Assembly (NCBI RefSeq): GCF_000516985.1
Contig: NW_006917098.1
Location: 2,418,001 to 2,482,000, forward strand
DNA: 64,000 nt
From: Pestalotiopsis fici W106-1
Lineage: Eukaryota; Ascomycota; Sordariomycetes; Amphisphaeriales; Sporocadaceae
Direction: 5' to 3'
Program-made: the position numbers and the translations under genes
The notes under the pieces: model-generated
Seen by the model: the letters and a program-made list of their open reading frames with translations, nothing else
Databases searched by the model: none
Told to the model about the DNA's origin: nothing
Shown here: positions 22,985 through 36,633 of the stretch, piece by piece
How the letters are laid out: each line of letters opens with the position of its first letter
Position numbering within the stretch: the stretch's first letter is position 1

Positions 22985-25279
22985 GCGGCCTAGGGTCTGA
23001 TGTGTACTCTACCATACATGGTATTGTCCCCCTCTAGCTGTGTCGAATGCGCCCTATGCTATAAAATTCGGCACAGGAGAGGAAACAGATGCAGCAGATA
23101 TGGGGGCATGTTGCTTATAGACGGCCATCTTTCCTTTTTCTCAGCATGCTGTCGCGGCAGTCTGAGAGACCTCTTGGATTACATAAAATGAACGCCTCAA
23201 GCTGCGGCTCTTCATTAGGACGTGGTTGCAACGGGCTTAGCTCTAGAATATACTAACATATTTGAGTGCTACCTATCATCTATATGCTTGACTTGTCGTG
23301 TTGAGGTGTGTGACATGCTGTAGACATTGTCTCGACGATTTACATAAGTGCTTTATTTATCGCCACCGACCTCGAGAGTGGAGACCAAGAGCTATACATG
23401 GAGAATGCCGTCGAGGTCCAGGTCTTCCTACCATGCGGATCTTGACCCACGTCGTCACTTTTTCTCCCGTCACCCGGTACTGCCGGGACCCATCCATGAT
23501 AGGATCTGGAGAACCGAACGGGGACGGGATCGATCGATCCGTGGGAGCAAGGCTGATCCAGTTCTGTCGAGTTTTCTGGGTCGCTGGAATGGTATTCGAC
23601 GTTTCGGCCTCCGTCTCTCCGTGATCCACCAACGTTAGACAAATGTATCCTGTCGTGAGAAGTTTCCTGCTTTTGTGGCTGGTCTCTTTGAAATGTATCA
23701 TATTAGGTATGGGTAGAAAGATTACGATCATGTGATTATCAAGATCGTGGAATGGCCTCTTCATAAATTGATTCATGTTCATGTTGCAACATGGTGTCTT
23801 TCTGCCCCGACATGATTTACGAGGTAGAGGGGGGAAAGGCACAGTACAGCATGCTGGACGTATTGGACATTCAATATGAACTCTACGATTCCAATATTTG
23901 AGACTTTCTAAGTACACAGATGATAGCATTGACTTTGGATTGGGGATGTACTGGATAAATCACGATGGAGGAAAAGTAATGCATTCACATATTTGGCTCT
24001 TTTGCGTCACAATGAGGATACGACATTCAGATACGTCGTTTGGACCATCGTCTATAGATATGAATTATAAATGTTTGAAGAGCATTTTTCTAATCCGGCA
24101 AGAAAGCACCCACATGGGGTCAGGAGAGCCACCGAGTAGAAACTTCCATGACAAAAAATGGAGAAGATATGAATTGGCAACTCAGCTGGATGTGTAGATA
24201 GAGCCATAGAACAACCAGCTCGTGTCATATCTGCTTGATCACTACCATAGTGAACACAACATTGTGAATTGGTGATCCAAGAATTTACCCATCTCATGGC
24301 GAACAATCGAGCTGAGTCTCCGTGGACATCTCGCCAGCCAACTCGGCTCGAGTTTTCCTGGCCATGTCCTTTCGTAATTCTTTTGATCAAGTGTATATTA
24401 GAAGTCATAGCCCTATGTGACGTGTCTTCGAGCCCTTTGGACTGTGAGATTCATCCGTGTCAACGGTCTTCTTGCTTGACTCGATCATCAGAGAGAATGA
24501 TCATGTCAGTCAGACAAGAGAATGAATGCTCTGCCGGTGTTGCGAATCATGGTACTTTAGCCGACTTGGCATCCGTTTGGCAAACTGACATATTCTGACA
24601 AGCTGCTCATGTTTCAAATTTCTATCAGTATGACCCAAGACTTATCATACTTATGACAGCTCTTGGGGTGATTTCTGGCCAGCGGTTGCAACATCAACAA
24701 TGTCTCCTGTACACACCGCAAGAGCACAGCCAAGGACGTACAGCCAAGCACTCGGCAGGTATTGATACTACATGTCTATCAAGAGAGGTTTGCCACCCCC
24801 GAAAAAAGGAAATATCCAGGTAGGACACGGAAGAGTCGAGTCCTCCCCGACGGAGCTCGGTCTCCGTTGCACAGCCAAGCCATGCCAGGTCCCGATGGAC
24901 CGCTCCGGATCGAAAGAAACAACGCACACTGGGCGGAGATGAGGTTGGTCGTCGTCGTACAGTGGTCACAGCCAAGCCACACGGCGATTGATGCTCGCTC
25001 CTCTCATGTCCCTAGAGTCAAGACTTTGCTGAGTTGTCCTGGAATTTTTCTTGGCAATAAAGGACGAGTGAGGCAGTCGATCTCCCAAGCCTTTTGAGTC
25101 AAGAGTACGATTGAGTAGCGCTTGTCCTTCTCTTTTTCCGGAAGGACATGCCTTACCAAGAGTTTTAAGACCGCTTGGCAAAAACTTGTGTAGTTTGAAT
25201 GATAACGCGGGTTAGCGATTGATTTCTTTTTTTTTTTCGCCTTTTCGTATCTTGCTGCAGGGTCTTGCCTGAGCCCAAA

Positions 25280-25281
<2 letters not shown>

Positions 25282-25305
<24 letters not shown>
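25282..25305. repeat. A24 homopolymer
   Basis: Uninterrupted run of 24 A; an 11-T run lies 45 bases upstream, so a hairpin is conceivable. Homopolymers are common in fungal intergenic DNA. Confidence 0.9.
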
Positions 25306-25311
<6 letters not shown>

Positions 25312-28300
25312 CCGTCCGTGAGTTTCGATTTCATTGAACAACACATAGCCCACCCCCGGTGAGATGGGGAATCTTGGCGCAGGGCGCAACGTATATCAAT
25401 CCTCGTGACGCGACTGACTCAGCCCATTGAAGCGGATCAAGACTGTGGCACATCAAGATGCCAAGCGCAACCGTTGATTTGGTTTTTCGTCTGATAAACA
25501 TTTTGGCGGAGCGAGGAGGATTTAACCCACCTTCCTTGGGCCAAAGGAACAAGTATCTGGAGTTTAATCAACCCCCCAATTTGATGGCTTCCGAATGGGG
25601 TAAACCTGGAGTTTTCCCAACATATAAATGGTCCTCCCCCTTGCCGAGACGGTACGTTATAGAAGATGGTGAGATGCCAAGAAGGAGACGGGCCGCAATG
25701 AGTAGTAGCACATCAAATGATAGCCATTTGATTCGAGACATTGCCCTTTTCTCACTCTTTCGGATCGCCTTAGGTGCCGGGTTAAAACGAACTATACAAA
25801 CTATTAGTCCTTGGCCTCGAGGGGGGGGAAAACCAACCGGTCGCCCGTGGGGTAAAAAAACGCCAGGCGCCAGCCGGCCGATCTTATTCTCATCAGGCTC
25901 ATTTGAAAGGAGCTTGGGAGAGGGGGGGATGAATATGGTTGTAAGAATATAAGAAGTAGGGCTTAAAATTGGCCGCGTCTCTGGGGGACCGTTTCGTGAA
26001 CCACATTTTCCCACATCAGGATCATCGGCCAAGACGTCTTGGCTATATGAGAACCGACACCTTGTGATGCATTATAATATTGTCTCAATCAGAAAGTATT
26101 TCCATGGCACCTAATAGTCGTGGAAAGGAGAACCTTAACAATTCAGCCTTAATCCTCCCCCCTTTTGGGGCCAAAGCATAGATACTGGCAAGTAAAGAGG
26201 TCCGAGGAAGAAAAGTGTGGATTTTGCGCGGAAGCTTCGGCTAGGTGACCATAGAACCTTATGGATTCAGCGAGTGTGTCTATTGATTTTTTTTTCCTTG
26301 TCCCCTTCTGTCCTGTCCCAAGCAGTCGGCCCATTTGACACGAAAGCGAACTTGCCGAGAGCGAGCCGCGAACGGAAAATCTGACATATCCCCAGCGCAA
26401 ATCATTCAAGCATTGGCTAAGGGAGCCATTATGCAAGGCTGAAATGTCGGTTATATCGGAGATCCTTCGACTTCTTATGGCTGCTTGGGCACAAAACAAA
26501 AGAAAAAGGCCTTTATTACCATGGTAACTCACTCGCCTCTGCTTCGGCACGCGCACGCACGCACGTTACACTTTCGGTGCGACCGAACGGATTGTAAAGC
26601 TCATGCCACCTGAACCCGCAGAGTTTTAGGTCTCTGGCGGTAAAGGAAGCCTTGAAACTTTTGGGCTCTACGACATGGAAATCTATGATTGGATCACGCA
26701 GTTTGGTTTCGATTCTATAGATAGGAATGACAGCCAGGGCGGCGACCCGCCCTCGGCATCCCGAACCATTATTTGCTACAACCGGTGGACGATTACTCAG
26801 CCAAGGTGTGACGGACTGTTTGAACTGAAGAAACATTCCCTCTGTCGCGTACAACCACCAGTGCAAGACATTGCTCTATCGACTGGTAGCGTGCAAAACC
26901 ATCTTGTTAGTCAGTCAATCAGATTGGTGCTGTGCGTCGCCGTTTCAGACTTTTGGTGACATTACCAGGCACGGCCACCGTGCTGGCCAAGAAAAACAAC
27001 GACCTCAAGAGAAAAAAAAAAAGTACCTACCGTAGGAAGACAAACTTGATTCTGCTCGTGAGAACAGACCCCGTTTGTTTGGACAATTAAGATTCCAGGG
27101 TTTGTTTCGAATCTCCCGGAGCTACCCATGTCGACCACACGAGTGCCATGTGCGCGCACGGCACTGTGATGGATGTCCCTGAATGCGATACCCAGCTACC
27201 GTAGATACACCTACGACACCTTTACATTACATATGCATAGCTGACATCCGCATCCATTCAGGAAGCGCGGACGCATTTCGCACACTGGTGCCACCAAACC
27301 AGGCCCAGATAACCTGCCGTGCTCTGCTGCGGCCACGGGCTTCATTTTAAAATGACGATAGCGATCGTTCAGATCCGAGCAGCAGCAGCAGCAGCGCATC
27401 TGCCGAGCGGGCACTCGCGATTAAAGTGTTCGTCATGGCGGGCGCGCGTAATTCATGGGTAGGGCTCAAGCTGAGGCCACATAGGGCAACTGCGCAGGCC
27501 TCGAAGAAGGAGTAAAAAAAAAAGCTTGAATGGATGAGAGTAGAGCAGGGTGCGCGATCGCATCAGGGCGGAAGGTACGCGTCGTCGGTCCCTAGCATCG
27601 TCTATCCATGGCAGAAGAGACAAACCATGGGCATCGCTTCGGGTGTCATTATCGTCAAGGTTGCGACGAGACAGATTCTCTGTTCGGCTACCGTAACTTC
27701 CAGTGTGGACACCTAGAGAAGGGCGTAATATCCGAGACAAAGTGGCCGGTACGAAGTATGATGAGTTTTTTTGAAGGATCTGGGCTTTGTTGGCTGCCCA
27801 GGCTCTACTCTAACTGGGCTGGTACGTTGCTTTTTTTGCTCGGGGCAATACGATCAGGTCCGCGGGGCTTGTCAAGAATTGAATTACACTGGCCCAGGGT
27901 ACCTCGGCGAGTCAAGAATGGCGGATTGGTGCTAAGGCGCACTTTTGCTCGCTGGGCAAGAATAATATTAGCACTGATCCTCTCACCAAGGGAGCGAGCG
28001 CTTGTACCCGTTGCCCGCCGCGCCTCCGATATCGACTAGACTGGGCAGAACAGGCGGATGGAGTCGGGTCCTAGCAGTATGTAGTAGCTGTAGCCTGTAC
28101 TGCAATATCGCTGCACCTGAGTACCTGACCTGGCCTGCACAGGCTGTATGTACCCTACACCACCTACTTGTAGCGGTAGTAGCAGTACCAGAAGCCAGCC
28201 GAGCCAGCTGGTTCTTTACAGGCTACTTGACAGCAGGAAGGGCTGGAACGGATTCGCCGCTAGAAGCTCTGGAGTGTGCGTCCAGTGGGGGATGAGGGGG

Positions 28301-28857
28301 GGGAGAAACCCGGGTTCTTCTGATCTTGACCGACTGAACTGCGTGACTCTTGCCCATCCGAGCTATTGCAGCACTGACTGCAGTACTGACTGAGCAGCAT
28401 CGCGGTCAAACAGGCAGACGTCCGTCGGGCAGGCAGTCAGACAGCCAGGCAAGTCCGTGTAAAGGCCGCTCAAACGGCGGGCGAGGGCCCGTCCAGGCGA
28501 GGCGACATTTGCGCCGATATTCCCTGGAAGGGCAGAGGGACAAGAGTGGGTGCTAAGGGTGAGCTTCGAGCCGCTCGGATGATCCCTGCTCGTGCGAATT
28601 GGGCTCTTCCTGAATCGTTCTTTCAGATGGCTATGATTGGAGAATCGAGGGGATTGGGGGTTCTGCGGGGCGTACGCGCGGGATGCAGTTCGTTCGCTGG
28701 AGAACAAAGTGCAGGCAGCTTGTCCCGGTCGGCTGCAGGTGATTTTACGCGGAATATTATTTCTGGGGACTCGTGATATTGCGAGGAAATGCGAAAAAGG
28801 TACAACATACATAACAATACAACGGTTGTCGTAGCTACATACTGTCATCTGCATGTC

Positions 28858-28888
28858 TCTCGCTCTATCTCTCTCTCTCTCTCTCTCC
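28858..28888. repeat. CT dinucleotide microsatellite
   Basis: About 15 CT units with one interruption, in the long region upstream of the H+-ATPase gene. CT tracts occur in promoters of strongly expressed fungal genes, but the distance of nearly 4 kb makes that role uncertain. Confidence 0.85.
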
Positions 28889-31800
28889 TGTCGGCTCTCA
28901 TATTGTCGATTGTATCGTGAATGGACTCCCTGACATCCAGGCCCATCTTTCAGTTGCCAGCACGCAAATGACGCTCGGATTCCCTTTCTGTCTGGGCGAC
29001 CGAACACTTGGACCGACGATGGACCTCTGCCTCGCTGCGCTCTCCATGATTACAATGGAGGGGACCTCGGCAGACTGCCCCCCCAATGCCCGCTCATAGC
29101 TGAGCAGGAGCAGTGGGAAAAAGCCATGACCAAGTGGTCGCTCGGCCAGAAGGTCGGACAAATGCAATGGACTAACGAGTACCATTGGCGAAGTGACAAG
29201 AGAAACATTGAACAATAATATGCTGGCCGTGAGCGGTCAACGCTTTCTCCATGGTGTTCCATCGTGTACACTTACCTCCTTTTTTACAGTGGACGATATG
29301 GACACTGATTGTCCAATGACTCCAATTGTCGAGCTTCTAGAAGTCCCCAGTCACCATCACACATGATGGGGGGCGCTACAACTATTGTAGTGTCGACAAC
29401 AGTATGTAGTGTACCATGTTGGCATGCATCAGATTGTTCATATGTGTGTAGCAGTAGTCGGACTATATGCACGATGAATTTTTTTTCCCTCTCTGCTACT
29501 GGACATTTTCCTTCACCCGCCACTAAAAATCCCAATGTGCAAGGAAAGACCCGGAGGCGTCGGTAGCGATCGGTAGCCACTGGAATGTACATTCGTAGTA
29601 GCATGGCGCCAAAAGAGGCAGAGGAAAAAAAAAGATTCTTCACAAGTCCCGAATGGTGCACAAAAATTACCTCAGCTGTCTATCCAATGGCAATGAGAAG
29701 CAGCCATGATTGCATCAGCACAAGTCGTTCGTGGTGCAAATAATGACTCGAGACCCCGTGCACTCGCACAGGTAAGACGGCCCAGGAATGGCAAGAGAGC
29801 AGCAAGTATGAATGGGGCTTCCCTTCAGCACAGGACCTCTCAGAGCGCGGCAAATGGCCTGCCGGGACTGCGGCAATATCTGCCCGGGCTGACCGATCAT
29901 CCAGCTCACCACACCTACATTGACACACCTACACAAGAAAACATATGCAGCCCCAGGCGCCAGCCTAAGAAGGCTGGATGAAAATGTTCATGACTATTCA
30001 CGGCGACCGACAGAAGTATGACCTGCGTTATCCCCCCCTCCATTGCCTCGGCGGCGAAACTGACAAAGAAAAGTTTGTAAAAAAGCCCACCCGCTTGAAT
30101 GCCCACCGCCAAGACCATCGATCCTAGTACGGGACTACGATACCCACAAGCGGGAGATGGTTCCTGGATAACGGAGAAGTCCACCTGCACACAGTAGCGT
30201 GCATCCCGGGCGGTCTGTACATAGGCAATTATACTACCACTAATACTAATAGTACATGGAGAGATAGCGCGGTCCTCAAGTACATATTGTAATGTAGGTA
30301 CACAACTAAGGGTATGGATGCACGGTATGGACTTTATTAGGGGAGAAATGGAGAGCCTCGGGAGGACTGTCTGCTTGCTGGGTCTCCAGTATTTTGACTC
30401 CCCATCCGCTGTCACTCAACGACGCCATTCAAGAAGCCCAGTGCAGCGCGCGGGTATCTACACGTAGTCGATGGGCGTGCAAGACAAATAGGCAGACCCA
30501 ACAACGACGGGGGGTGTGGCCCTTATGGCACGCACGCGCGCCTGCGCCCACCATGGAAAGCGAAGATTCAATATATGATCCGCAGATAGACGAACAACGA
30601 CAAGTGATCGCCGGATGTCTACCGTCGCCTATCGTGCTTTGCTCATGTCATCCATTCGCCTGGGCTGGGAATGGTTATGACGTATATGCTTGGCAGATTG
30701 ACATGCAGCGCGGTACTTTGCTTGGCCTGGGCTAGGTCACGGCTGTGCCGCTGGTCTCCGATTCGCCTGAGCAGACAGCCGCAGCCTCGATATGGCATGT
30801 CCAAGAGATGGATACGCAGGTTATGAAGATGAGCAATGCTCGGCGAGAAATGGGTAAAGAAATAGCAGCACAAGAGAACGACTGGACTGGGGTGGGCGTC
30901 AAGCGGCCGGCTTTCTTGGGTCTTGGGTCTTGGGGGTGGGAAACGGGCGGGCAGTCAATCAGTCTTGTCATGTCTTGTGTGCGCTGAGTACTACTGTAGT
31001 ATGAAGAGGGTCGGTTTTGGGAAAGTCAAGTCAGGCAAACCCGGCCCTTGGCTCAATGGTGACTTGCAAACGTCCCTCGGTGTGTGGACTTGGACTGGCC
31101 GCTCGTTCAGTGGATTTGGATGCGAGTGGGATTCACTGAGTGCGAGAGTCGAGGTCGTTGTGGATGAGTATCCTCCAGCACTATCGCACATTGTCTGCCC
31201 AGTGAGCCCTGCGATCCCGAATTCTTACCTTAGCACGGTCACTTATTTGTTTACACTACCATCCAACCGGCACAGTGCGGATCCCCATGATACTCCGTGT
31301 GAGCTGGTGACCACACTCCTTGCAGGGCTCGAGCTATCCCATGCATGTATGCATGCAGCATGCGTGCATGTACTCAGGTACCTTCGACGGCCTTAGTGCT
31401 GGAGAGAGAAATGGGCCGTGGAGCTTGGCCCTTGGATCAGTGAAGTTCCTTTGGGAGCTGGGCTGGCTGCCCTCTGCAATGTTTGGTTATGGTGCCGAGA
31501 TGAGGAAGCATAGCTGCGGCAATGAGCAGCAGAAGGAATACGTAGTTACAAAAACAAATAATAACAATCACAACAATATCACACGTTCCACAGGGTCAAT
31601 TCGCCGTCGTCGGCTTTTTCTTGGAAATACCTAGGAATCACGGAGATAGATGCAATTGACTAGAACATCGTGGCCAATTCATGCACAACTCATGGCCACC
31701 CCGAGGGGCAGACAGACAGACAGATCGAATCTGAGGCCGTTGGCGCACCATGGCGACGTCACGAAATCCATCTTGCGTTATTTTACAGCATCGGCGTTCG

Positions 31801-32739
31801 CGTGTTTTCCATCGACGAAGCGAAGCCGATGATTGGCACCCGCAAAGGGAGTGGGGCGGGGGGAGATAGGTGAGCTCCTAGAATGCCTGCAAGCGCGATA
31901 CGGTCCCAGAGGTACCCCGAAAAGCTGGGATGCCCACTCCATTACGGCGTATCCATCACAACAACCGGATGGGTTGGGTCTCTTTGGGTTGATGGGGACA
32001 CGGGCGTACCTAGTAGTAAAGAAGACATGGACAGAGAGAGAGAGAGGGTGAGTGGGAGGTGAGTGGGAGCGACACCTTAACGTGAGAATGGCCGAGAGAA
32101 GATTCACCCAGGGCCGGACGTATTGAAGAAAAATTGGCAGCTTCAGTAGAACAGATAGTCCAGGTACGACCGAGCAAGTACGTAGAAGCGAATTCAAATT
32201 TTTCTTGGCTTCTAATCAATCCAATCAAATGCCGCAGTCTTACCGTTCCTGTCCAAGAAATGACACTGGAAAAAAAGAGCTCTCCAGACTTTGAGTTGCG
32301 CCTGTGCCTGGTGAGTCTATTTCCCGGGGTGAATCGACTAGCTCCTGTTCCCTGCAACCCGCACAAGCCAATCAAAACACCGAAAACTCTTACAGTGTAG
32401 ACTCCACACGGCCAAGGTAATAATAAGGACCTCAGTCCTCTTGCTTTTCGACTCTCTTCTTCTTTTCCTTCCTCACGACTCTTGACATCTTGGACGTGCT
32501 TTCCCGCCAGGTCTTGTCGTGATCCCCCTCAATCTCTCCTTTGGAGAACCATCCCCCGTGTTGTTTGTTCCACCAACACAGCCGCAAATTCCTAGGAACA
32601 TCACCCAACCCCCCCAAAATCCTAAAAACTCAACAAAGCTATACGTGCCGATTGCACTTAATTCCTGGACCCTAATACATATTTTTTTTCTTCTACCGAC
32701 AGTCGGTCGACTTTGACTGTCCCATTTGACTCGCCCGCC

Positions 32740-35702
32740 ATGGCTGAGTCCAACGCCGCTGCGCCGGCCTTGTCCACCAACATCGAGTCGGGCCACTTCG
32801 ACGAGAAGACCCACCACCACCAGTCTACCGAAGCTACTGCCGAGAAGAAGGTTGCTGCCGAGGAGGAGGACGACGATGAGGACATCGACGCCCTGATCGA
32901 GGACCTCGAGTCCGTCGATGGAGGTGCTGAGGAAGAGGAGGAGGAGGAGGAGTCCTCGCCCCACACTGGCCGTGTCGTTCCCGAGGAGCTTCTCCAGACC
33001 GACTCTCGCATCGGTCTTACCTCTGACGAGGGTGAGTTTCCTACAATCCAATTGTGCCTCGATCGAAATGACTTGAATCGCTAACCTGACCCTCTGCAGT
33101 CACTGCTCGTCGCAAGCGCTTCGGTCTCAACCAGATGAAGGAGGAGAAGGAGAACCTCGTTCTCAAGTTCCTTGGTTTCTTCATTGTAGGTCTACCCCGC
33201 CATCACTCGCTGTTATCCGCGACAGAGAGCTAACTAGTCAAAACAGGGTCCTATCCAGTTCGTCATGGAGGCTGCTGCCGTCCTGGCTGCCGGTCTTGAG
33301 GACTGGGTTGATTTCGGTGTCATTTGCGCTCTGCTCCTGCTCAACGCCTGTGTTGGTTTCATTCAGGAATTCCAGGCTGGTTCCATTGTCGACGAGTTGA
33401 AGAAGACTCTTGCTCTCAAGGCTGTCGTCCTCCGTGACGGTCAGCTCAAGGAGATTGAGGCTCCCGAGGTCGTTCCCGGTGATATCCTCCAGGTTGAGGA
33501 GGGTACCATCATTCCTGCCGATGGTCGCATTGTCACCGATGATGCTTTCCTCCAGGTTGACCAGTCTGCTCTTACCGGTGAATCTCTTGCCGTCGACAAG
33601 CACCACGGTGACCAGTGTTTCGCTTCCTCCGCTGTCAAGCGTGGTGAGGCTTTCGTCATCATCACTGCCACTGGTGACAACACCTTCGTCGGTCGTGCTG
33701 CTGCCCTTGTCTCCCAGGCTTCTGCCGGCTCTGGTCACTTCACTGAGGTTCTGAACGGTATTGGTCAGGTTCTCCTGGTCCTCGTCATCCTCACCCTGCT
33801 CGTTGTCTGGGTTTCCTCCTTCTACCGCTCCAACCCCATTGTTGAGATCCTGGGTTTCACCCTGGCCATCACCATTGTCGGTGTCCCCGTCGGTCTGCCC
33901 GCTGTCGTTACCACCACCATGGCTGTCGGTGCTGCCTACCTCGCCAAGAAGAAGGCCATCGTCCAGAAGCTGTCTGCCATTGAGTCCCTTGCTGGTGTCG
34001 AGATTCTCTGCTCCGACAAGACTGGTACTCTGACCAAGAACAAGCTCTCTCTGTCTGAGCCCTACACTGTTGCTGGTGTCGACCCCGAGGACCTCATGCT
34101 TACTGCCTGTCTCGCTGCCTCCCGCAAGAAGAAGGGTATTGATGCCATTGACAAGGCTTTCCTCAAGTCCCTCAAGTTCTACCCCCGCGCCAAGGGTGTC
34201 CTGTCCAAGTACATTGTCCGCGAGTTCCACCCCTTCGACCCCGTCTCCAAGAAGGTCCAGGCTGTTGTCGAGTCCCCCCAGGGCGAGATCATCACCTGTG
34301 TCAAGGGTGCCCCTCTGTTCGTTCTCAAGACCGTCGAGGAGGACCACCCCATCCCCGAGGAGATTGACGCCGCCTACAAGAACAAGGTTGCTGAGTTCGC
34401 TACCCGTGGTTTCCGTTCCCTTGGTGTTGCCCGCAAGCGTGGTGAGGGTGCCTGGGAGATTCTCGGAATTATGCCCTGCTCTGACCCTCCCCGTCACGAT
34501 ACTGCCAAGACTGTTAACGAGGCCAAGACTCTCGGTCTGTCCATCAAGATGTTGACTGGTGACGCCGTCGGTATTGCTCGTGAGACTTCCCGCCAGCTCG
34601 GTCTCGGTACCAACATCTACAACGCTGAGCGTCTCGGTCTCGGTGGTGGTGGTGACATGCCCGGTTCTGAGGTTTACGATTTCGTTGAGGCTGCCGATGG
34701 TTTCGCTGAGGTCTTCCCCCAGCACAAGTACAACGTCGTTGAGATCCTGCAGCAGCGTGGTTACCTCGTTGCCATGACTGGTGACGGTGTCAACGATGCT
34801 CCCTCCCTGAAGAAGGCTGATACCGGTATTGCTGTCGAGGGTTCCTCCGATGCTGCTCGTTCCGCTGCCGACATTGTCTTCCTTGCCCCTGGTCTCGGTG
34901 CCATCATTGATGCTCTTAAGACTTCCCGCCAGATTTTCCACCGCATGTACGCCTACGTTGTCTACAGAATTGCCCTGTCCATCCACTTGGAGATCTTCCT
35001 TGGTCTCTGGATCGCCATTCTGAACCGTTCGCTGAACATTGAGCTGGTTGTCTTCATTGCCATCTTTGCTGATGTTGCCACCCTTGCCATTGCCTACGAC
35101 AACGCTCCCTTCTCCAAGTCCCCCGTCAAGTGGAACCTGCCCAAGCTCTGGGGTATGTCCGTCTGCCTCGGTATCATCCTCGCTGTCGGTACCTGGGTCA
35201 CTGTCACCACCATGTACGCTCAGGGTGAGGATGGTGGTATCGTCCAGAACTTCGGTAACATGGATGAGGTTCTCTTCCTTGAGATCTCCCTTACTGAGAA
35301 CTGGCTGATCTTCATCACCCGTGCCAACGGTCCCTTCTGGTCTTCCATCCCCTCGTGGCAGCTCACCGGCGCCATTCTGGTCGTCGATATCCTTGCCACC
35401 TGCTTCACCATCTGGGGTTTCTTCGAGGGTGGTGAGCAGACCTCCATTGTCGCTGTTGTCCGTATCTGGATCTTCTCCTTCGGTGTCTTCTGCGTCATGG
35501 GTGGTATCTACTACCTCATGTCTGGCAGCCAAGGCTTCGACAACATGATGCACGGAAGATCGATCAAGGGCAACCAGAAGCAGCGCTCGCTCGAGGACTT
35601 CGGTAAGTCTATATAACTCCTTCACCCAAGCAAATTTTTACTAACTGTTTCATAGTTGTTTCACTCCAGCGTGTCTCCACTCAGCACGAGAAGTCCGCAT
35701 AA
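32740..35702 (+). CDS. pma1: Plasma-membrane H+-ATPase (P-type IIIA)
   Basis: Pumps protons out of the cell and sets the membrane potential that drives nutrient uptake. Exons 32740-33031, 33100-33185, about 33247-35602 and 35656-35702 give 926 residues, the usual fungal length. The N-terminus has a poly-acidic stretch (residues about 40-72). Catalytic marks: LTGES in the actuator domain, [12 protein letters not shown] in TM4, phosphorylated Asp in [15 protein letters not shown] for nucleotide binding, [13 protein letters not shown] and [16 protein letters not shown]. The C-terminal tail, encoded partly by a 47-nt last exon, ends [15 protein letters not shown], the regulatory tail seen in Neurospora Pma1. 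Very strong codon bias (GCC/GCT, GTC, ATC, AAG) signals high expression and creates a 795-codon false frame on the opposite strand. Confidence 0.97.
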
Positions 35703-36146
35703 ACTTCCCCACCATTGCATCGGCGTCTATAAGCAGGATGATACCCGTGGGGTCCCTGGCCTGCGTAGAGCAACGACTCAGCTGCCGGGACCGTGTTTTT
35801 CGCTCTTTTCTTGTCTAAACTGTGTCGTGTTGGCGGCCACCTCGGTCAATCGCCGAGAAGTGGATAATGCGCTCTGACAGTCTTATATCCACTTTCCATT
35901 TCTAGACGATCCTAATAAAGAAGTAAAATTGATAAACTATACTGCTTGTTATTGCCATGTGAATGCTTCTCATGCCAAATGTATTCAGTAGCCTTGAACG
36001 ATTTCTTTTTTTGCTCATTAAATACACTGTCCTATAGACCACTAGCACAAAAGACTATTGTAAACTTGGACTAAATGCGTATTACCACTGGCTGTGCCTT
36101 GCTTTGCAACTGATTTATATTATTCTTTCTAGAGTGTTGTTGCTCT
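35703..36146. other. Convergent 3' intergenic region
   Basis: 444 bp between the stops of the H+-ATPase and the ABM-fold gene. Holds both 3' untranslated regions; an AATAAA-like signal is seen as CTAATAAAGAAG near 35912. No other feature. Confidence 0.5.
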
Positions 36147-36633
36147 CTACTGGGGAACGACAACATCCTTGCTGGTATCCAGCTCCTCGTGTCTTCTCAG
36201 GTCCATTGGCTTGGCCAGCAGGGGAATCACGTAACTATGGATGGGCCAATCGGTCAGCAGCACTTCTTGTGGGATGGAGGGCATGATAGAAACTGGTATG
36301 AATGACTCACGGATCGAAGGTCTTCCAGTACGGGTTCTCAAGGTGGTATTTCTGAGACTAAAAGAGAAAGTACGACGTCAGTTTGAGGTCATTGTGGAAA
36401 AGACTGATTCATGGCAACGAGCAAGGGGGTGGGAAAAGACATACAGATTCCTGCTCGAATCTCTCGACAACGGTAAAAGCCCGGGGGTCGTGAACATCCT
36501 GCATGACGAACCAGTCGACAGTCTCCTTGTCGTTGCGGTAGATGCGAGCAGCTTCGATCAGCTTGAGCTTGAGCCTCTCGATGCAGTCGGCATCGTCTTT
36601 GGCGTACATGTGGACGGTGAGTGTGTAGACCAT
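36147..36633 (-). CDS. Small antibiotic-biosynthesis-monooxygenase (ABM)-fold protein
   Basis: Three exons on the minus strand, 36633-36445, 36357-36311 and 36234-36147, give 107 residues. The sequence starts MVYTLTVHMYAKDD, has a long helix (ERLKLKLIEAARIYRNDKE), then WFVMQDVHDPRAFTVVERFEQES and KYHLENPYWKTFDPYV. This pattern of beta strand, helix, paired strands with a Glu-rich RFEQE and a following HxxxPxW region is that of the dimeric ferredoxin-like ABM fold (PF03992-like). Members act as small mono-oxygenases or of unknown role; no substrate can be inferred. The second intron's acceptor is ambiguous: TAG-TCTCAG offers two in-frame sites six bases apart, giving or removing Ser-Gln. The 5' flank has GT and GA microsatellites. 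Confidence 0.82.

Larger units (their letters stand above)
22985..32739. other. 9.75-kb gene-free interval upstream of the H+-ATPase gene
   Basis: No family match, coding bias or credible spliced model on either strand. The longest open frames (214 codons at 29007-28363 minus; 190 codons at 23929-23357 minus) look like chance frames. Seen: an 11-T run at 25227-25237 facing a 24-A run at 25282-25305, a CAG run near 27379-27395, a CT microsatellite at about 28858-28888, and a cluster of ATGCAT/GCATGC palindromes at 31340-31372. The part nearest 32740 must hold the H+-ATPase promoter and leader; the remainder is unexplained. Confidence 0.5.

Noticed and set aside
25458..25952. 164-codon plus-strand frame in the H+-ATPase upstream region
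   Set aside because: Overlaps an equally long minus-strand frame, no motifs and no codon bias on either.
27060..27130. TTTCGAATC resembling a tRNA T-loop
   Set aside because: No matching acceptor stem, anticodon arm or A box in the preceding 80 bases.
28363..29007. 214-codon minus-strand open frame
   Set aside because: Part of its product (Arg-Glu alternation) comes from a CT microsatellite; the remainder has no recognisable domain.
33238..35625. 795-codon open frame antisense to the H+-ATPase gene
   Set aside because: It mirrors the main exon; strong codon bias toward pyrimidine-ending codons suppresses stops on the opposite strand. Its Gly/Leu/Asp/Thr-rich repetitive product matches no family.
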